From Paenibacillus tianmuensis (GTDB lineage Bacteria; Bacillota; Bacilli; Paenibacillales; NBRC-103111): a stretch of DNA of 64,000 nt. Shown here piece after piece: positions 9,144-17,735 of the stretch; position 1 is the stretch's first letter; the number at the start of each line of letters is the position of its first letter. Position numbers and translations under genes: made by a program. Below the pieces are notes generated by a model that saw only the letters and a program-made list of their open reading frames with translations, made no database searches and had not been told where the DNA came from. The stretch spans positions 18,085 to 82,084 of the forward strand of contig NZ_FMTT01000025.1 of assembly GCF_900100345.1 (NCBI RefSeq). Direction: 5' to 3'.

Positions 9144-9823
9144 GGCCGGATGACCTCGTCTTTGGCAATCTTTCCATCTTCAATGGCGATAACTCTGTCG
9201 GCTTGCAAAGCAATTCGTTCATCATGGGTGATCATAATCAGCGTCTGATGCAAGCTTTTGTTGAACATTTTCAATAAGTCAATGATTTCGCTGCCGTTTT
9301 TACTGTCTAAATTACCGGTTGGTTCGTCTGCCAGGATGATAGCGGGCTGATTCATCAACGCTCTTCCGATCGAAACCCGCTGCTGTTGGCCGCCGGAAAG
9401 CTGATTGGGCAGATGATTCAAGCGGTTTTGTAAATTCAACGTCTTCACAATATCCTCAAACTGTTTCCGATCCACCTTATGCTGATCGAGCAAGAGCGGC
9501 AGCTGGATATTTTCTTCAACCGTTAAAATCGGAATAAGATTGTAGAACTGATAAATCAAACCGATCTGTCTCCGTCTAAAAATCGCCAGCTGCGTTTCAT
9601 CCAGACTGTACACGTCCGTACGGTCCACAAACACTTTTCCGCTTGTCGGTCTATCTACGCCGCCTAGCATATGTAAAAGCGTTGATTTCCCCGAACCGGA
9701 CGGACCGACGATGGCGACGAACGCCCCGGTGTCCACCGAGAAGGATACGTCATCAAGCGCTTTTATCGCCGTGTCACCTTTTCCATACACTTTAGACAGA
9801 TGTTCGATCCTTAGAACTTCCAT
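9140..9823 (-). CDS. ABC transporter ATP-binding protein (MacB/LolD type)
   Basis: A 227-aa nucleotide-binding subunit. Walker A GPSGSGKS (about residue 40), Q-loop near 90, signature LSGGQQQR (about 142), Walker B IILADEP and H-loop ITHDE are intact. It belongs to the LolD/MacB class that works with FtsX-type permeases and overlaps the permease gene. A good sigma-A promoter with three regularly spaced TGAC half-sites lies directly upstream, so the transporter pair can be transcribed separately from the kinase/regulator pair. Confidence 0.95.
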   Translation of the reverse strand: MEVLRIEHLSKVYGKGDTAIKALDDVSFSVDTGAFVAIVGPSGSGKSTLLHMLGGVDRPTSGKVFVDRTDVYSLDETQLAIFRRRQIGLIYQFYNLIPILTVEENIQLPLLLDQHKVDRKQFEDIVKTLNLQNRLNHLPNQLSGGQQQRVSIGRALMNQPAIILADEPTGNLDSKNGSEIIDLLKMFNKSLHQTLIMITHDERIALQADRVIAIEDGKIAKDEVIRP

Positions 9824-9855
9824 GCTGAACCCTCCAACCGTTTGTCGATGGATTT

Positions 9856-9898
9856 AGTATATCTGCCCCAAGTGACTTTACAATGACTTGAATGTGAC
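9856..9898 (-). promoter_or_regulatory. ABC transporter promoter with triple 11-bp response-regulator repeat
   Basis: On the minus strand TTGTAA (-35, 9878-9883) and TATACT (-10, 9856-9861) are 16 bases apart. TGAC (GTCA on the minus strand) occurs at 9873, 9884 and 9895, exactly 11 bases apart, covering the -35 and the region upstream. One-turn direct repeats are the hallmark of OmpR/PhoB-family sites, and the partner regulator is encoded just upstream. Confidence 0.7.
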
Positions 9899-9919
9899 AG
9901 TCTAGTCACTTAGCCCTTG

Positions 9920-10921
9920 TTAGACGACTTGCTTGTAGAAGCGAATCCGAAATTGGGTTCCCTTATGGAGTTCACTCTGAACCTCTATATCTCCATTCTG
10001 CTTCGTTATAATGCTGTGAGCCAGCGAGAGACCAATGCCGCTGCTGCCCTCGCCAGCACCCTTTCCTTTATAAAAACGTTTAAAAATATGAGGGATCTCT
10101 TCCTTGGGGATGCCTTTGCCATTATCTTCAATCCTAATCTCTGTAAATAGCGGGTTCTCTGAAAAGGAAATCGCGATGGTTCCGCCTGATTGCGTATGTT
10201 CCACGCCGTTTTTTAAAATATTGATTACGGCTTCGGTTGTCCAATTCAGATCGCCCAGAAAGGAGACGCTATCATCGCCCGTTACCGAAACCGTTTGTTC
10301 TTTGATGTCTATCGGAATGAGGACGGGCTGTAACGCTTTTTCAATAAGCTTGGTCACCCTGACTTGATCTTTCTTGAACTGTACGGTGCCTGCGTCGATT
10401 TTCGATAGCTTTAATAACGAAGAAACAAGCCAATCCAACCGCTCGAGCTGGATACGAATATTGCGCGTAAATTCCGTTCTTTTCGCTTCAGGCAGTTTGG
10501 CGTCGTCTACTAAGTCCGCCATGACCATCATGGAGGTTAGAGGTGCTTTGAGCTGATGGGATATATCCGAAATCGCGTCGGTAAGATGGATTTTGTCTTT
10601 ATGCAAAAAGGCGCTCTGCTCCGACAGCATGACGGTTACTTTATACATCGTATTTTTCAGAATGCTGAATTCCCCTTCCCGATTATCCCGGATGTCAAGG
10701 GAATAGTCACCGCCGCTAATACGCCGCAAATAGCCGGACAATTTCTCAATCTCGCGATATCTCAATCTCGTAAACAGGAAGCTGCAACCAATGAGCAACA
10801 TGGAAGTCATTAGAACGAGGACCACGGCAGCCAGCGAAAAAAAAGCCGCGGCTGCAAGCATAACCAGGCTTATCGTGCACATCAACAAAAGTACGAGGCG
10901 GATCTCGCGATTACGCAGCAT
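9920..10921 (-). CDS. Histidine kinase, intramembrane-sensing type
   Basis: A 333-aa kinase. Two membrane helices (about residues 9-29 and 31-52) are separated by almost no loop, as in BceS-like kinases that sense through their transporter. The dimerisation/H-box is SDISHQLKAPLTSM (His near residue 128), followed by N-box INILKNGVEH and G-box SSGIGLSLAHSI. The ATG at 10921 is one base after the regulator stop, with GGTG upstream. The genetic link to the ABC pair suggests the transporter acts as co-sensor, by analogy with Bce modules. Confidence 0.9.
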   Translation of the reverse strand: MLRNREIRLVLLLMCTISLVMLAAAAFFSLAAVVLVLMTSMLLIGCSFLFTRLRYREIEKLSGYLRRISGGDYSLDIRDNREGEFSILKNTMYKVTVMLSEQSAFLHKDKIHLTDAISDISHQLKAPLTSMMVMADLVDDAKLPEAKRTEFTRNIRIQLERLDWLVSSLLKLSKIDAGTVQFKKDQVRVTKLIEKALQPVLIPIDIKEQTVSVTGDDSVSFLGDLNWTTEAVINILKNGVEHTQSGGTIAISFSENPLFTEIRIEDNGKGIPKEEIPHIFKRFYKGKGAGEGSSGIGLSLAHSIITKQNGDIEVQSELHKGTQFRIRFYKQVV

Positions 10922-10922
10922 G

Positions 10923-11606
10923 CTATTCACCAACCTTATATCCTAAACCGCGTACGGTTTTAATGAACGTTGGATCTTTCGGATCATCCTCTAGTTTTTC
11001 CCTCAGCCTTTTAATGTAAACGGTTAGCGTATTGTCGTTGACGAAATCCCCGGCCACATCCCAAATTTGTTCTAGGAGCTGGTTTCTGGAGAGAATCTGC
11101 CCGATATGGTTCGCGAAAATCAGCAATAAGCGGTACTCCAAAGCCGTCAGTGGAATTTCATCGCCATGTTTATACACCTTGCCTTCAAGTGTATTGATCC
11201 GGATAGGATCTACTTCGATGATGGCTTTGGCCTGCGGCTGCTTCTGATATCTTCGCAGAACCGATTTTATCCGTGAGAGCAGCTCGCGAATTCGAAAAGG
11301 CTTCGTAATATAATCATCCGCTCCCATATCAAGCCCCATCACGACATTGACTTCATCATCAACGGCTGTCAGGAAAATAACGGGAATATCACTTTGCTCC
11401 TTCACCATTTTACACAATTCGTACCCGCTTCCATCCGGCAGCGTCAAATCGAACAGACATAAAGCGAACTGATCCAACTGCTCGGCTACAACCTTTTTCG
11501 CAGATGCGACGTCATGGCACAGAACCGTAGAAAACTGGTCTTGCTGTAGAGAATACTCAAGGCCGGACGCGATAGTTTTATCATCTTCCACAAGCAAAAT
11601 GTTCAT
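10923..11606 (-). CDS. Response regulator, OmpR family, partner of the ABC module
   Basis: A 227-aa regulator with receiver domain (EDD acidic pair, phosphoacceptor Asp in LFDLTLPDG, Lys in ITKPFRI) and C-terminal winged helix ending TVRGLGYKV. AGGATG precedes the ATG. It is first in the order regulator-kinase-ATPase-permease, all on the minus strand. Its likely target is the triple repeat at 9873-9898. No such repeat is evident before its own gene. Confidence 0.93.
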   Translation of the reverse strand: MNILLVEDDKTIASGLEYSLQQDQFSTVLCHDVASAKKVVAEQLDQFALCLFDLTLPDGSGYELCKMVKEQSDIPVIFLTAVDDEVNVVMGLDMGADDYITKPFRIRELLSRIKSVLRRYQKQPQAKAIIEVDPIRINTLEGKVYKHGDEIPLTALEYRLLLIFANHIGQILSRNQLLEQIWDVAGDFVNDNTLTVYIKRLREKLEDDPKDPTFIKTVRGLGYKVGE

Positions 11607-11776
11607 TGGATCATCATCCTAAGTTGAATTTTTAATAAAAAGGACTATTAACTTATTATTGTATCATACAAAAGAGGATGATTAGCAAAGAAGCAGCCCC
11701 GGCTGCAATACCTGAAGCACTGAAAAATGGCTCCACAGATGAAGAAATCAATCTTTCGCAACAAACTCAAAAGGCC

Positions 11777-11839
11777 GACGAAAGACGTGACGGGCTTGAT
11801 TGTTTAGAGCAATCAAGCCCGTACACGTCTTTCGCCATT
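11777..11839. terminator. Very long hairpin downstream of the repeat-protein gene
   Basis: GACGAAAGACGTG-AC-GGGCTTGATTG, loop TTTAGAG, CAATCAAGCCC-GTA-CACGTCTTTCG: about 24 paired bases with one small internal mismatch. It lies 55-115 bases after the stop of the minus-strand repeat protein and is the only structure between it and the start of the ABC module regulator. There is no clear T-run, so it could be a terminator, an mRNA-stabilising hairpin or a small palindromic repeat. The rest of 11607-11892 shows nothing else. Confidence 0.55.
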
Positions 11840-11892
11840 CTTAACTCCTATTCTTCCTTCTCAGCTTTGTTTTGCATATCTCCTGAGCATCT

Positions 11893-12612
11893 CTATTGTG
11901 CTTTGATACCAAAAAACGCATCAAGTTGTGTTTCATCGAGATTATCTGGTTTCGTCACTTTGTTTCTTTCTGCTTTGATGTCTCGAGCCGCACTGAAATC
12001 AATCTCCCAATCGATACCAAGAGCTTGAAGTTGTGTTTTCACTTGCTCTTTGGTCAGTGTACCTGCTTGGGATTGGTTCAAAATCGCTTTTACCTTTTCT
12101 CGAGTAGCCTCATCGAGGTTATCTGGTTTCGTCACTTTGTTTCTTTCTACTTTGATGTCTCGAGCTGCACTGAAATCAATCTCCCAATCGATACCAAGAG
12201 CTTGAAGTTGTGTTTTCACTTGCTCTTTGGTTAGTGTACCTGCTTGGGATTGATTCAAAATCGCTTTTACCTTTTCCAGGGCAGCCTCATCGAGGTTATC
12301 TGGTTTCGTCACTTTGTTTCTTTCTACTTTGATGCTCCGAGCTGCACTGAAATCAATCTCCCAATCGATACCAAGAGCTTGAAGTTGTGTTTTCACTTGC
12401 TCTTTGGTCAGTGTACCTGCTTGGGATTGGTTCAAAATCGCTTTTACCTTTTCTCGAGTAGCCTCATCGAAGTTTGGTTTACTTACTTTTCCTTGGATTA
12501 CCTGTTGTCCATTTCCAATAGTTTGTGTTGGTGTTTCAGCAGCGAATACAGACCCATAAGAGGCGAGAGCAAAAACAGCACCTACAGCAGTAATAGCCAA
12601 TTTCTTTTTCAT
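11893..12612 (-). CDS. Secreted protein with three tandem 59-aa repeats
   Basis: A 239-aa exported protein. The start at 12612 has AAGGAG upstream and opens a classical signal peptide (MKKKLAITAVGAVFALAS, cleavage after VFAAE). The mature part is three nearly identical repeats, each with EKVKAILNQSQAGTL, TKEQVKTQLQALGIDWE and IDFSAAR, and then a basic KVERNKVTKPDNLDE linker, ending in a partial repeat. Each unit looks like a helix-loop-helix similar in outline to SHOCT or EF-hand-like folds, but without calcium ligands. It is divergent from the two-component genes and shares a promoter box with the ABC permease. Function unknown; a sensor-associated surface protein is a guess. Confidence 0.85.
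   Translation of the reverse strand: MKKKLAITAVGAVFALASYGSVFAAETPTQTIGNGQQVIQGKVSKPNFDEATREKVKAILNQSQAGTLTKEQVKTQLQALGIDWEIDFSAARSIKVERNKVTKPDNLDEAALEKVKAILNQSQAGTLTKEQVKTQLQALGIDWEIDFSAARDIKVERNKVTKPDNLDEATREKVKAILNQSQAGTLTKEQVKTQLQALGIDWEIDFSAARDIKAERNKVTKPDNLDETQLDAFFGIKAQ
11942..12472. repeat. Three tandem 177-bp coding repeats
   Basis: The same sequence restarts at 11942, 12119 and 12296, exactly 177 bases (59 codons) apart. The units differ at only a few positions even at silent sites, so the expansion or a gene conversion is recent. Copy number is likely to vary between strains and to be collapsed in short-read assemblies. Confidence 0.95.
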
Positions 12613-12655
12613 AGTTATCAATCTCCTTCGTAAATGTATTTTTCTTGACGCCTTC

Positions 12656-12688
12656 ATTGTACTATCACTATCTGGAGTTAGAATGGAG
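12656..12688 (-). promoter_or_regulatory. Promoter of the repeat-protein gene with 11-bp direct repeat
   Basis: TGGAG occurs at 12673 and 12684, 11 bases apart (CTCCA pairs on the minus strand). Ten bases after the second element comes the -10 TACAAT (12661-12656). The repeat occupies the -35 position, as in PhoB-type activation. Spacing and sequence are matched at 17176-17208. Confidence 0.7.
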
Positions 12689-12799
12689 ATCATGTAGAGT
12701 TTTGATGGGGATAACCTGTTTCGCTCCGCGCTGAACGCTCCGAATGCTTCTCCACATAAACTACAGATAACGCGGTTATACTACAAAAGAGGTGATATA

Positions 12800-13465
12800 T
12801 TGAAGAACTATCATATTCTTGTGGTGGAAGATGATCTGGACATTCAGGAATTAATCAAACAATTTTTAATGACACAACAGTATAGTATTGAGGTTGCATC
12901 AGATGGAATAGAGGGAATGAAACTATTTAATAAGCAATCTTTTGATTTAATTCTTTTGGATGTCATGCTTCCAAACCTTAACGGATTTGAAGTTGCTAAA
13001 ATGATTCGAAATCAGTCAAATGTACCCATCATTTTGCTAACTGCATTAGAAGAAGAACGGGATCAATTAAAGGGCTTTGATCTTGGAATCGATGATTATA
13101 TAACGAAACCATTTTCTTTTCATGTATTAATTAGACGGGTCGAGGCTGTACTGAGAAGAAGCAATGATCAAAGTACGGATAATCGTTTAGTATTCAAACA
13201 AATACAAGTCGATTCCGATGCATATAAAGTTTATGTAAATGAGGTTGAAGTCCCATTAACGACAAAGGAATTCGAAATTGTACAACTACTGCTTCAAAAC
13301 GAGAAAAAAGTACTCACAAGGGAAAGCATTGTCGAAAAAGTTTGGGGATACGATTATTACGGAGAAACACGCATTATTGATACACATATGAAAAACATAC
13401 GAAAAAAATTGGGTATACCCTACATTAAAACAGTGAAGGGAATTGGTTATAAAATAGATGAATAA
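12800..13465 (+). CDS. Response regulator, OmpR family
   Basis: A 221-aa regulator beginning at TTG 12800 with AGAGGTGA upstream. Receiver domain: VEDD, phosphoacceptor Asp in LILLDVMLPN, Lys in ITKPFSF. DNA-binding winged helix ends TVKGIGYKID. It overlaps the kinase gene by 8 bases. Codon use is markedly AT-rich compared with the ABC module to its left. Likely targets are the TGGAG repeats at the repeat-protein and ABC promoters flanking this pair. Confidence 0.93.
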   Translation: MKNYHILVVEDDLDIQELIKQFLMTQQYSIEVASDGIEGMKLFNKQSFDLILLDVMLPNLNGFEVAKMIRNQSNVPIILLTALEEERDQLKGFDLGIDDYITKPFSFHVLIRRVEAVLRRSNDQSTDNRLVFKQIQVDSDAYKVYVNEVEVPLTTKEFEIVQLLLQNEKKVLTRESIVEKVWGYDYYGETRIIDTHMKNIRKKLGIPYIKTVKGIGYKIDE

Positions 13466-14909
13466 GCTATTAAAAACGATGAATATGAAGCGGATTACTT
13501 ATAAACTATTTCTTATTACATCCCTCATTTTAATAGCCTTCGCAGTCCTGATTTATTTAAGCTTATACTTCTTTCTCCCTACATTTTATGAGAAGCATAA
13601 AACCAATCAGCTTCAAACCGGAATAGAAGAAATAATTGATAAATCCAAGAATCTCACTTTTCAAAATGCCATACCGCTGCTTGAAGAATACGCACAAAAA
13701 AATAACGCAGTGCTCTACCTTCAAAATAAAGAAGGAACCATTGTTTATTCTCCTTTTTTGTCTTTTATGCGAAGTGATTCCAAGTTATCACCTGATGACG
13801 TAAAATTCGGAGTAACAAGGCCGCCGGGGAATTCAAATTCATATAATGCTGCCGTACCCATTCAATTCCAAGACGGTAACTTAACGCTCGTCGTGTCCGC
13901 AACATTTCAACCTATTAGTGAAGCTTCACAGGTCTTGGCACTTTTTCTCCCCTATATCAGCATCATTGTCGTTGTTATTGGTATAGGAAGTGCTTACTTA
14001 TATTCGAGGTTTATTACAAAACCACTCCTTTACATCATTCAAGGAGCACAAAAGATGGCGGACTTGGATTTTTCCGAAAAAATCGAGGTTCGTTCCCATG
14101 ATGAATTGGGGCAGTTATCCAACAGCTTGAATGAGATGTCCATTAATTTACAACAAACGATGCTTGATTTACAAAAAGCGAATTATCAATTAAAAAGCGA
14201 TATTGAAAAAGAAAGAGAAATCGAAACCAAACGCAGGGAATTTTTTGCGATTGTCGCACATGAATTAAAAACACCTCTTACGCTTATGAAAGGATACGTA
14301 GAAGGGATGATATACAATATTGGTCCGTATCAAAATCGTGACCAATACTTAAAGAAAAACCACCACATCATTGAAAGTATGGAACAACTGGTTCGTGAGA
14401 TTTTAAACATGTCAAAACTAGAACAGCATACCTTTAAATTACAATTGGAAGAAGTAAATCTCTCGGAATTTATGGATGCTATCACAAAAAATCTCGGATT
14501 TTTTGCTTCTCAAAAAGACATTCAAATCATTAAACAGATTGATTCTCACCTTACTGTGTATACTGATCGTATTCTTTTAAAAAAAGCCTGTAAAAATATT
14601 ATCCATAATGCGATTATGTATTCACCGCATGGCGAGAAAGTATATATAGAGCTAACTCAGGATTCAAAACAACACCACATCCAGATGAAAGTCATCAATA
14701 CAGGTGTGAAAATTAAAGAAGAGGATATACAACATATTTTTGAACCATTTTATCGAATCGAAAAATCAAGAAATCGAAATACGGGAGGGAGTGGCTTAGG
14801 TTTATATATTGTAAAGCAAATTTTCGAAGCCCTTTCTATTACGCATTCTATGAATAGTACAGAACAAGGAGTACAATTTTTAGTTACCATTCCATTATCC
14901 ATAAAGTAA
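13458..14909 (+). CDS. Sensor histidine kinase
   Basis: A 483-aa kinase. Membrane segments near residues 16-38 and 164-186 bracket an extracellular sensor domain of about 125 residues. A HAMP domain, a short coiled coil rich in Gln/Lys, H-box FAIVAHELKTPLT (His near 266), N-box KNIIHNAIMYS and G-box GSGLGLYIVKQI follow. It overlaps its regulator gene and is followed by a terminator, so the pair is one operon. The stimulus is unknown; the secreted repeat protein encoded next door may take part in sensing. Confidence 0.93.
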   Translation: MNKLLKTMNMKRITYKLFLITSLILIAFAVLIYLSLYFFLPTFYEKHKTNQLQTGIEEIIDKSKNLTFQNAIPLLEEYAQKNNAVLYLQNKEGTIVYSPFLSFMRSDSKLSPDDVKFGVTRPPGNSNSYNAAVPIQFQDGNLTLVVSATFQPISEASQVLALFLPYISIIVVVIGIGSAYLYSRFITKPLLYIIQGAQKMADLDFSEKIEVRSHDELGQLSNSLNEMSINLQQTMLDLQKANYQLKSDIEKEREIETKRREFFAIVAHELKTPLTLMKGYVEGMIYNIGPYQNRDQYLKKNHHIIESMEQLVREILNMSKLEQHTFKLQLEEVNLSEFMDAITKNLGFFASQKDIQIIKQIDSHLTVYTDRILLKKACKNIIHNAIMYSPHGEKVYIELTQDSKQHHIQMKVINTGVKIKEEDIQHIFEPFYRIEKSRNRNTGGSGLGLYIVKQIFEALSITHSMNSTEQGVQFLVTIPLSIK

Positions 14910-14920
14910 GCAATAAAAGA

Positions 14921-14966
14921 GTCTCGATCTCATTTCAAATAGGAGGAATGAGACCGAGACTTCATT
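14921..14966 (+). terminator. Terminator after the histidine kinase
   Basis: GTCTCGATCTCATT pairs with AATGAGACCGAGAC around a 12-base loop, with a single mismatch, 11 bases after the stop codon, followed by a T-containing run. Confidence 0.75.
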
Positions 14967-15033
14967 ATTCTAATCATTTAGTTGTATGAATCTAACTAAG
15001 GCTTTGTCGGGCCGCCACATTTTTCGCATTCCT

Positions 15034-15711
15034 TTACAACCTTTTGATTACTAAATTTCTTTTTTCGAGATACACCGCTGTATCTGATTGTTTAGCCACC
15101 TCTTGTGAATGTGTGACTACAATGATACATTTGTTGTCTTTATGAGCAAGTTCTTTAAATAACTCGATAATATCCAAGGAAGTTGCTTGATCTAGATTCC
15201 CGGTAGGTTCATCGGCAATTAATAAATCCACATTACAAGATAATGCACGAGCAATGGCTACACGCTGTTGCTGACCGCCGCTAAGCTGTAATACCTTTCT
15301 TTTGGCTTCTACTTCTGTTAAACCTACCTTTTCTAATAGCTCAAGCGCTCTTCCTTTTTTGTCTTTCACATCGACTCCTGTAATCTCCATTGCCGTAACT
15401 ACATTTTGAAGAGCGGTCATATACGTAATGAGATTATAGGATTGAAAGATAATCGAGACATGCTGGTTTCGATAGGAATCCAGCCCTATCTTCTGTATAT
15501 CTGTTCCTTTGTATAATATAGACCCGCTTCTAGGGATATCTAATCCACTTGCTAAACTAAGGGTCGTTGTTTTTCCGGACCCCGATGGTCCTAAAATGGT
15601 ATAAAAATGTCCGGCTTCAAACGAAAAGCTTACATTATCCAGTATAGTTATTTTTCTACCATTACTTTTATAATGGTAATTCAGATTTTCGAACTGTAAA
15701 ATAGTTTCCAT
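15034..15711 (-). CDS. ABC transporter ATP-binding protein
   Basis: A 225-aa LolD/MacB-class ATPase with Walker A GPSGSGKTT, signature LSGGQQQR, Walker B LLIADEPTGNLD and H-loop VVTHS. The ATG at 15711 is preferred because AGGGGG ends six bases before it; in-frame ATGs at 15717 and 15729 are less well placed, and the latter overlaps the permease stop. It would power the permease encoded directly upstream. The pair is AT-rich like the two-component genes and probably belongs to the same module. Confidence 0.93.
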   Translation of the reverse strand: METILQFENLNYHYKSNGRKITILDNVSFSFEAGHFYTILGPSGSGKTTTLSLASGLDIPRSGSILYKGTDIQKIGLDSYRNQHVSIIFQSYNLITYMTALQNVVTAMEITGVDVKDKKGRALELLEKVGLTEVEAKRKVLQLSGGQQQRVAIARALSCNVDLLIADEPTGNLDQATSLDIIELFKELAHKDNKCIIVVTHSQEVAKQSDTAVYLEKRNLVIKRL

Positions 15712-15721
15712 GTCCATCCCC

Positions 15722-17149
15722 CTACTCATCTTTTAATAAAATATCTTTTGGATTCAATCGGAGAATCGATAATGCAGGAAGAATGGTTGAGAAGATTGCG
15801 ATTAATAGACCTAATCCACCTAACTTCAGCACATCCTGAGAGGCCACACGAATATCAATATTATCTATAGGATCTACATCTTGACCTTGCTCATCATTCA
15901 TTCCAAACATGAATCCCGAATTATTTGCTCCCTGCTGTTGTTTCTCGTCAAAAGAAATAACCTCTTTCTGCAATAAACTATCTCCCATTTTTTGAGACAC
16001 GGTCCCGCCTGTAAAGATAGAAAAGCTAAATGCCAAAGCAGCTATACACAATACTTCTACTAAAAGTTGTCCGATTAATTTCCCTTTTTTCTCGCCAATC
16101 GCAAGTAAGATCCCCAATTCCTTCCGTCGTTCTTTTATAGTCAACATAATGATAAGTCCTAAAATAATGGATCCTGTAAATGAGACCAGATATATAATCC
16201 ATTTTGAAGTTGATGCTACGTTCTCGATGGGGCCAACCATTTTTTTGTATAATGCATCATGAGCATCTAGTTTAAATAGCTCAAAATCAATGCCCGTTTT
16301 GTTTCCTTCTGCTTTAAAATCCTCGATATGATCAGGATCATTCAAGTAATAAATGGCTTTATCAATAGGTGCACCCTTCATTTCCTCATTTTCCGAAAAT
16401 TCTTTTACCGATTCGTAAGAGACATATACTTTGTTCGATGGATGAAACAGTGGCGGCGCCATTTCCAATCTGCCATCTATCGTGGAAGTTTCGTAAATTC
16501 CTACAATTTCGAACTCTACTGTCGATGTTTCATCTGTTGATTTGATCTTTAACTTATCACCAACTTGCAGATTGTTATGTTCTGCTAATTGTTTTTCAAT
16601 CAGGGCTACTTTCTTATCTTTGTCTTCTGATGTTATTGGTCGTCTCTCAATCATTTTATTCGTTTCTTCTGTAAATTCTTTCAATAAATCAGAACTTCTT
16701 ACACCATGAATGAATGTATTTGGCATTTTCATATTACCTTGGCCTCCGCCTACGGCTCCCCCTACCGCGTTTTCATTGTTATCACCATTAATGGGAGTAT
16801 AGTCATCCGCTATTCCTTGACTATCTTTTAGATAATTAAAATCTTTTACATAAGATGATTCAGCTAACTTATCTGCTTCCTCAGTAGAAATCTCTGGGCG
16901 GTGTATTCTTTCATTTGGTTTTTCACTTCTCTGTTTCTGAACGTAATTTTGAAATTTATCCGCATCTAATCCTAATGTTACATCGACCCCTAACTTTTTT
17001 CTGGCGAGATCATTCGCTGTTCCTGTGACATTTTGAATGGCGAATCCCGCCAACACTAAATTGGTAAGAACTAAAAATACAGCAAATAAGATAAGAGATT
17101 TTCCCTTTCTTGCTTGTATACTTAAAAAAGCCCGTTTGATAAAATTCAT
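15722..17149 (-). CDS. MacB/FtsX-type ABC transporter permease
   Basis: A 475-aa protein with one N-terminal membrane helix (about 17-40), a large extracytoplasmic domain (about 42-325) and three C-terminal helices (about 327-350, 365-385, 445-465), the standard MacB topology for a single FtsX domain. The outer domain contains an Asn/Gly-rich stretch. MacB-type machines move peptides or envelope substrates across the membrane region rather than through a classic pore. It overlaps the ATPase gene region, and its promoter carries the same TGGAG repeat as the secreted repeat-protein gene. Confidence 0.9.
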   Translation of the reverse strand: MNFIKRAFLSIQARKGKSLILFAVFLVLTNLVLAGFAIQNVTGTANDLARKKLGVDVTLGLDADKFQNYVQKQRSEKPNERIHRPEISTEEADKLAESSYVKDFNYLKDSQGIADDYTPINGDNNENAVGGAVGGGQGNMKMPNTFIHGVRSSDLLKEFTEETNKMIERRPITSEDKDKKVALIEKQLAEHNNLQVGDKLKIKSTDETSTVEFEIVGIYETSTIDGRLEMAPPLFHPSNKVYVSYESVKEFSENEEMKGAPIDKAIYYLNDPDHIEDFKAEGNKTGIDFELFKLDAHDALYKKMVGPIENVASTSKWIIYLVSFTGSIILGLIIMLTIKERRKELGILLAIGEKKGKLIGQLLVEVLCIAALAFSFSIFTGGTVSQKMGDSLLQKEVISFDEKQQQGANNSGFMFGMNDEQGQDVDPIDNIDIRVASQDVLKLGGLGLLIAIFSTILPALSILRLNPKDILLKDE

Positions 17150-17175
17150 GATTACTAACCTCCTCTGATATTTCT

Positions 17176-17208
17176 AATGTACAGGACTAATCTGGAGTCT
17201 ATATGGAG
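17176..17208 (-). promoter_or_regulatory. ABC permease promoter with 11-bp direct repeat
   Basis: TGGAG at 17193 and 17204 (11 bases apart), then ten bases to the -10 TACATT (17181-17176 on the minus strand). The arrangement is the same as at 12656-12688, and the sequence TCTGGAGT-N4-ATGGAGAT is shared. The two-component system between the two sites is the obvious candidate regulator. Confidence 0.7.
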
Positions 17209-17380
17209 ATATCGAGGATTGTATCTAGAGATATAGGGGAGGATTATATGGAATGGCTCAAAAATATCACAAAGAATTGAAGCCTTCGGGGATGATTCCC
17301 GAGAGGGAATATATCCCTTTAGGGTTTATATTTAATAAAACAAGCTCTATCGTCTCTTGGAATAATCGACTTGCTGGTTT

Positions 17381-17620
17381 ATGGTTTGTTTAGGGTTCAA
17401 AAAGAAAGGACTGAATACCATTAGAGTATTATGCATATACCCCGACGACACAGCGGCAGATATTTACGTTACCGACATTGGAGAATTTCTTCGTCTGACA
17501 AAACTAGTAAACGGAATCACCATGGAAGGAATTAATTACGCTGTGGCCCATACCGAACTGATTGTAGAAAAAGATACCTTCTACATATCCATGTTATTAA
17601 AGCATAAGCATGCGCCATAA
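17381..17620 (+). CDS. Small hypothetical protein
   Basis: Up to 79 aa. The body LNTIRVLCIYPDDTAADIY onwards has mixed alpha/beta character without signal peptide or membrane segment. The ATG at 17381 has no clear ribosome site. CTG at 17411 directly follows AAGAAAGGA, so the exact start is uncertain. It lies alone between the ABC promoter and the DJ-1 gene. Family not recognised. Confidence 0.5.
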   Translation: MVCLGFKKKGLNTIRVLCIYPDDTAADIYVTDIGEFLRLTKLVNGITMEGINYAVAHTELIVEKDTFYISMLLKHKHAP

Positions 17621-17735
17621 ACTCTTTTAAGTGTGTGAAACTTGAACAATGTTCTCTTTCTATAACGCTGACATATAGCTGTCAGCTATTAACCTGTAAA
17701 ATTATATCTGGAAAACAACGAAGGAGGCTAAAAGC

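Noticed and set aside
6579..11606. Classical BceRSAB bacitracin module
   Set aside because: The kinase is of Bce type, but the permease is an 854-aa protein with two FtsX domains and two outer domains, unlike BceB with its ten helices and single large loop.
11942..12472. CRISPR-like array
   Set aside because: The regular repeats are 177-bp coding units within one gene, without spacers.
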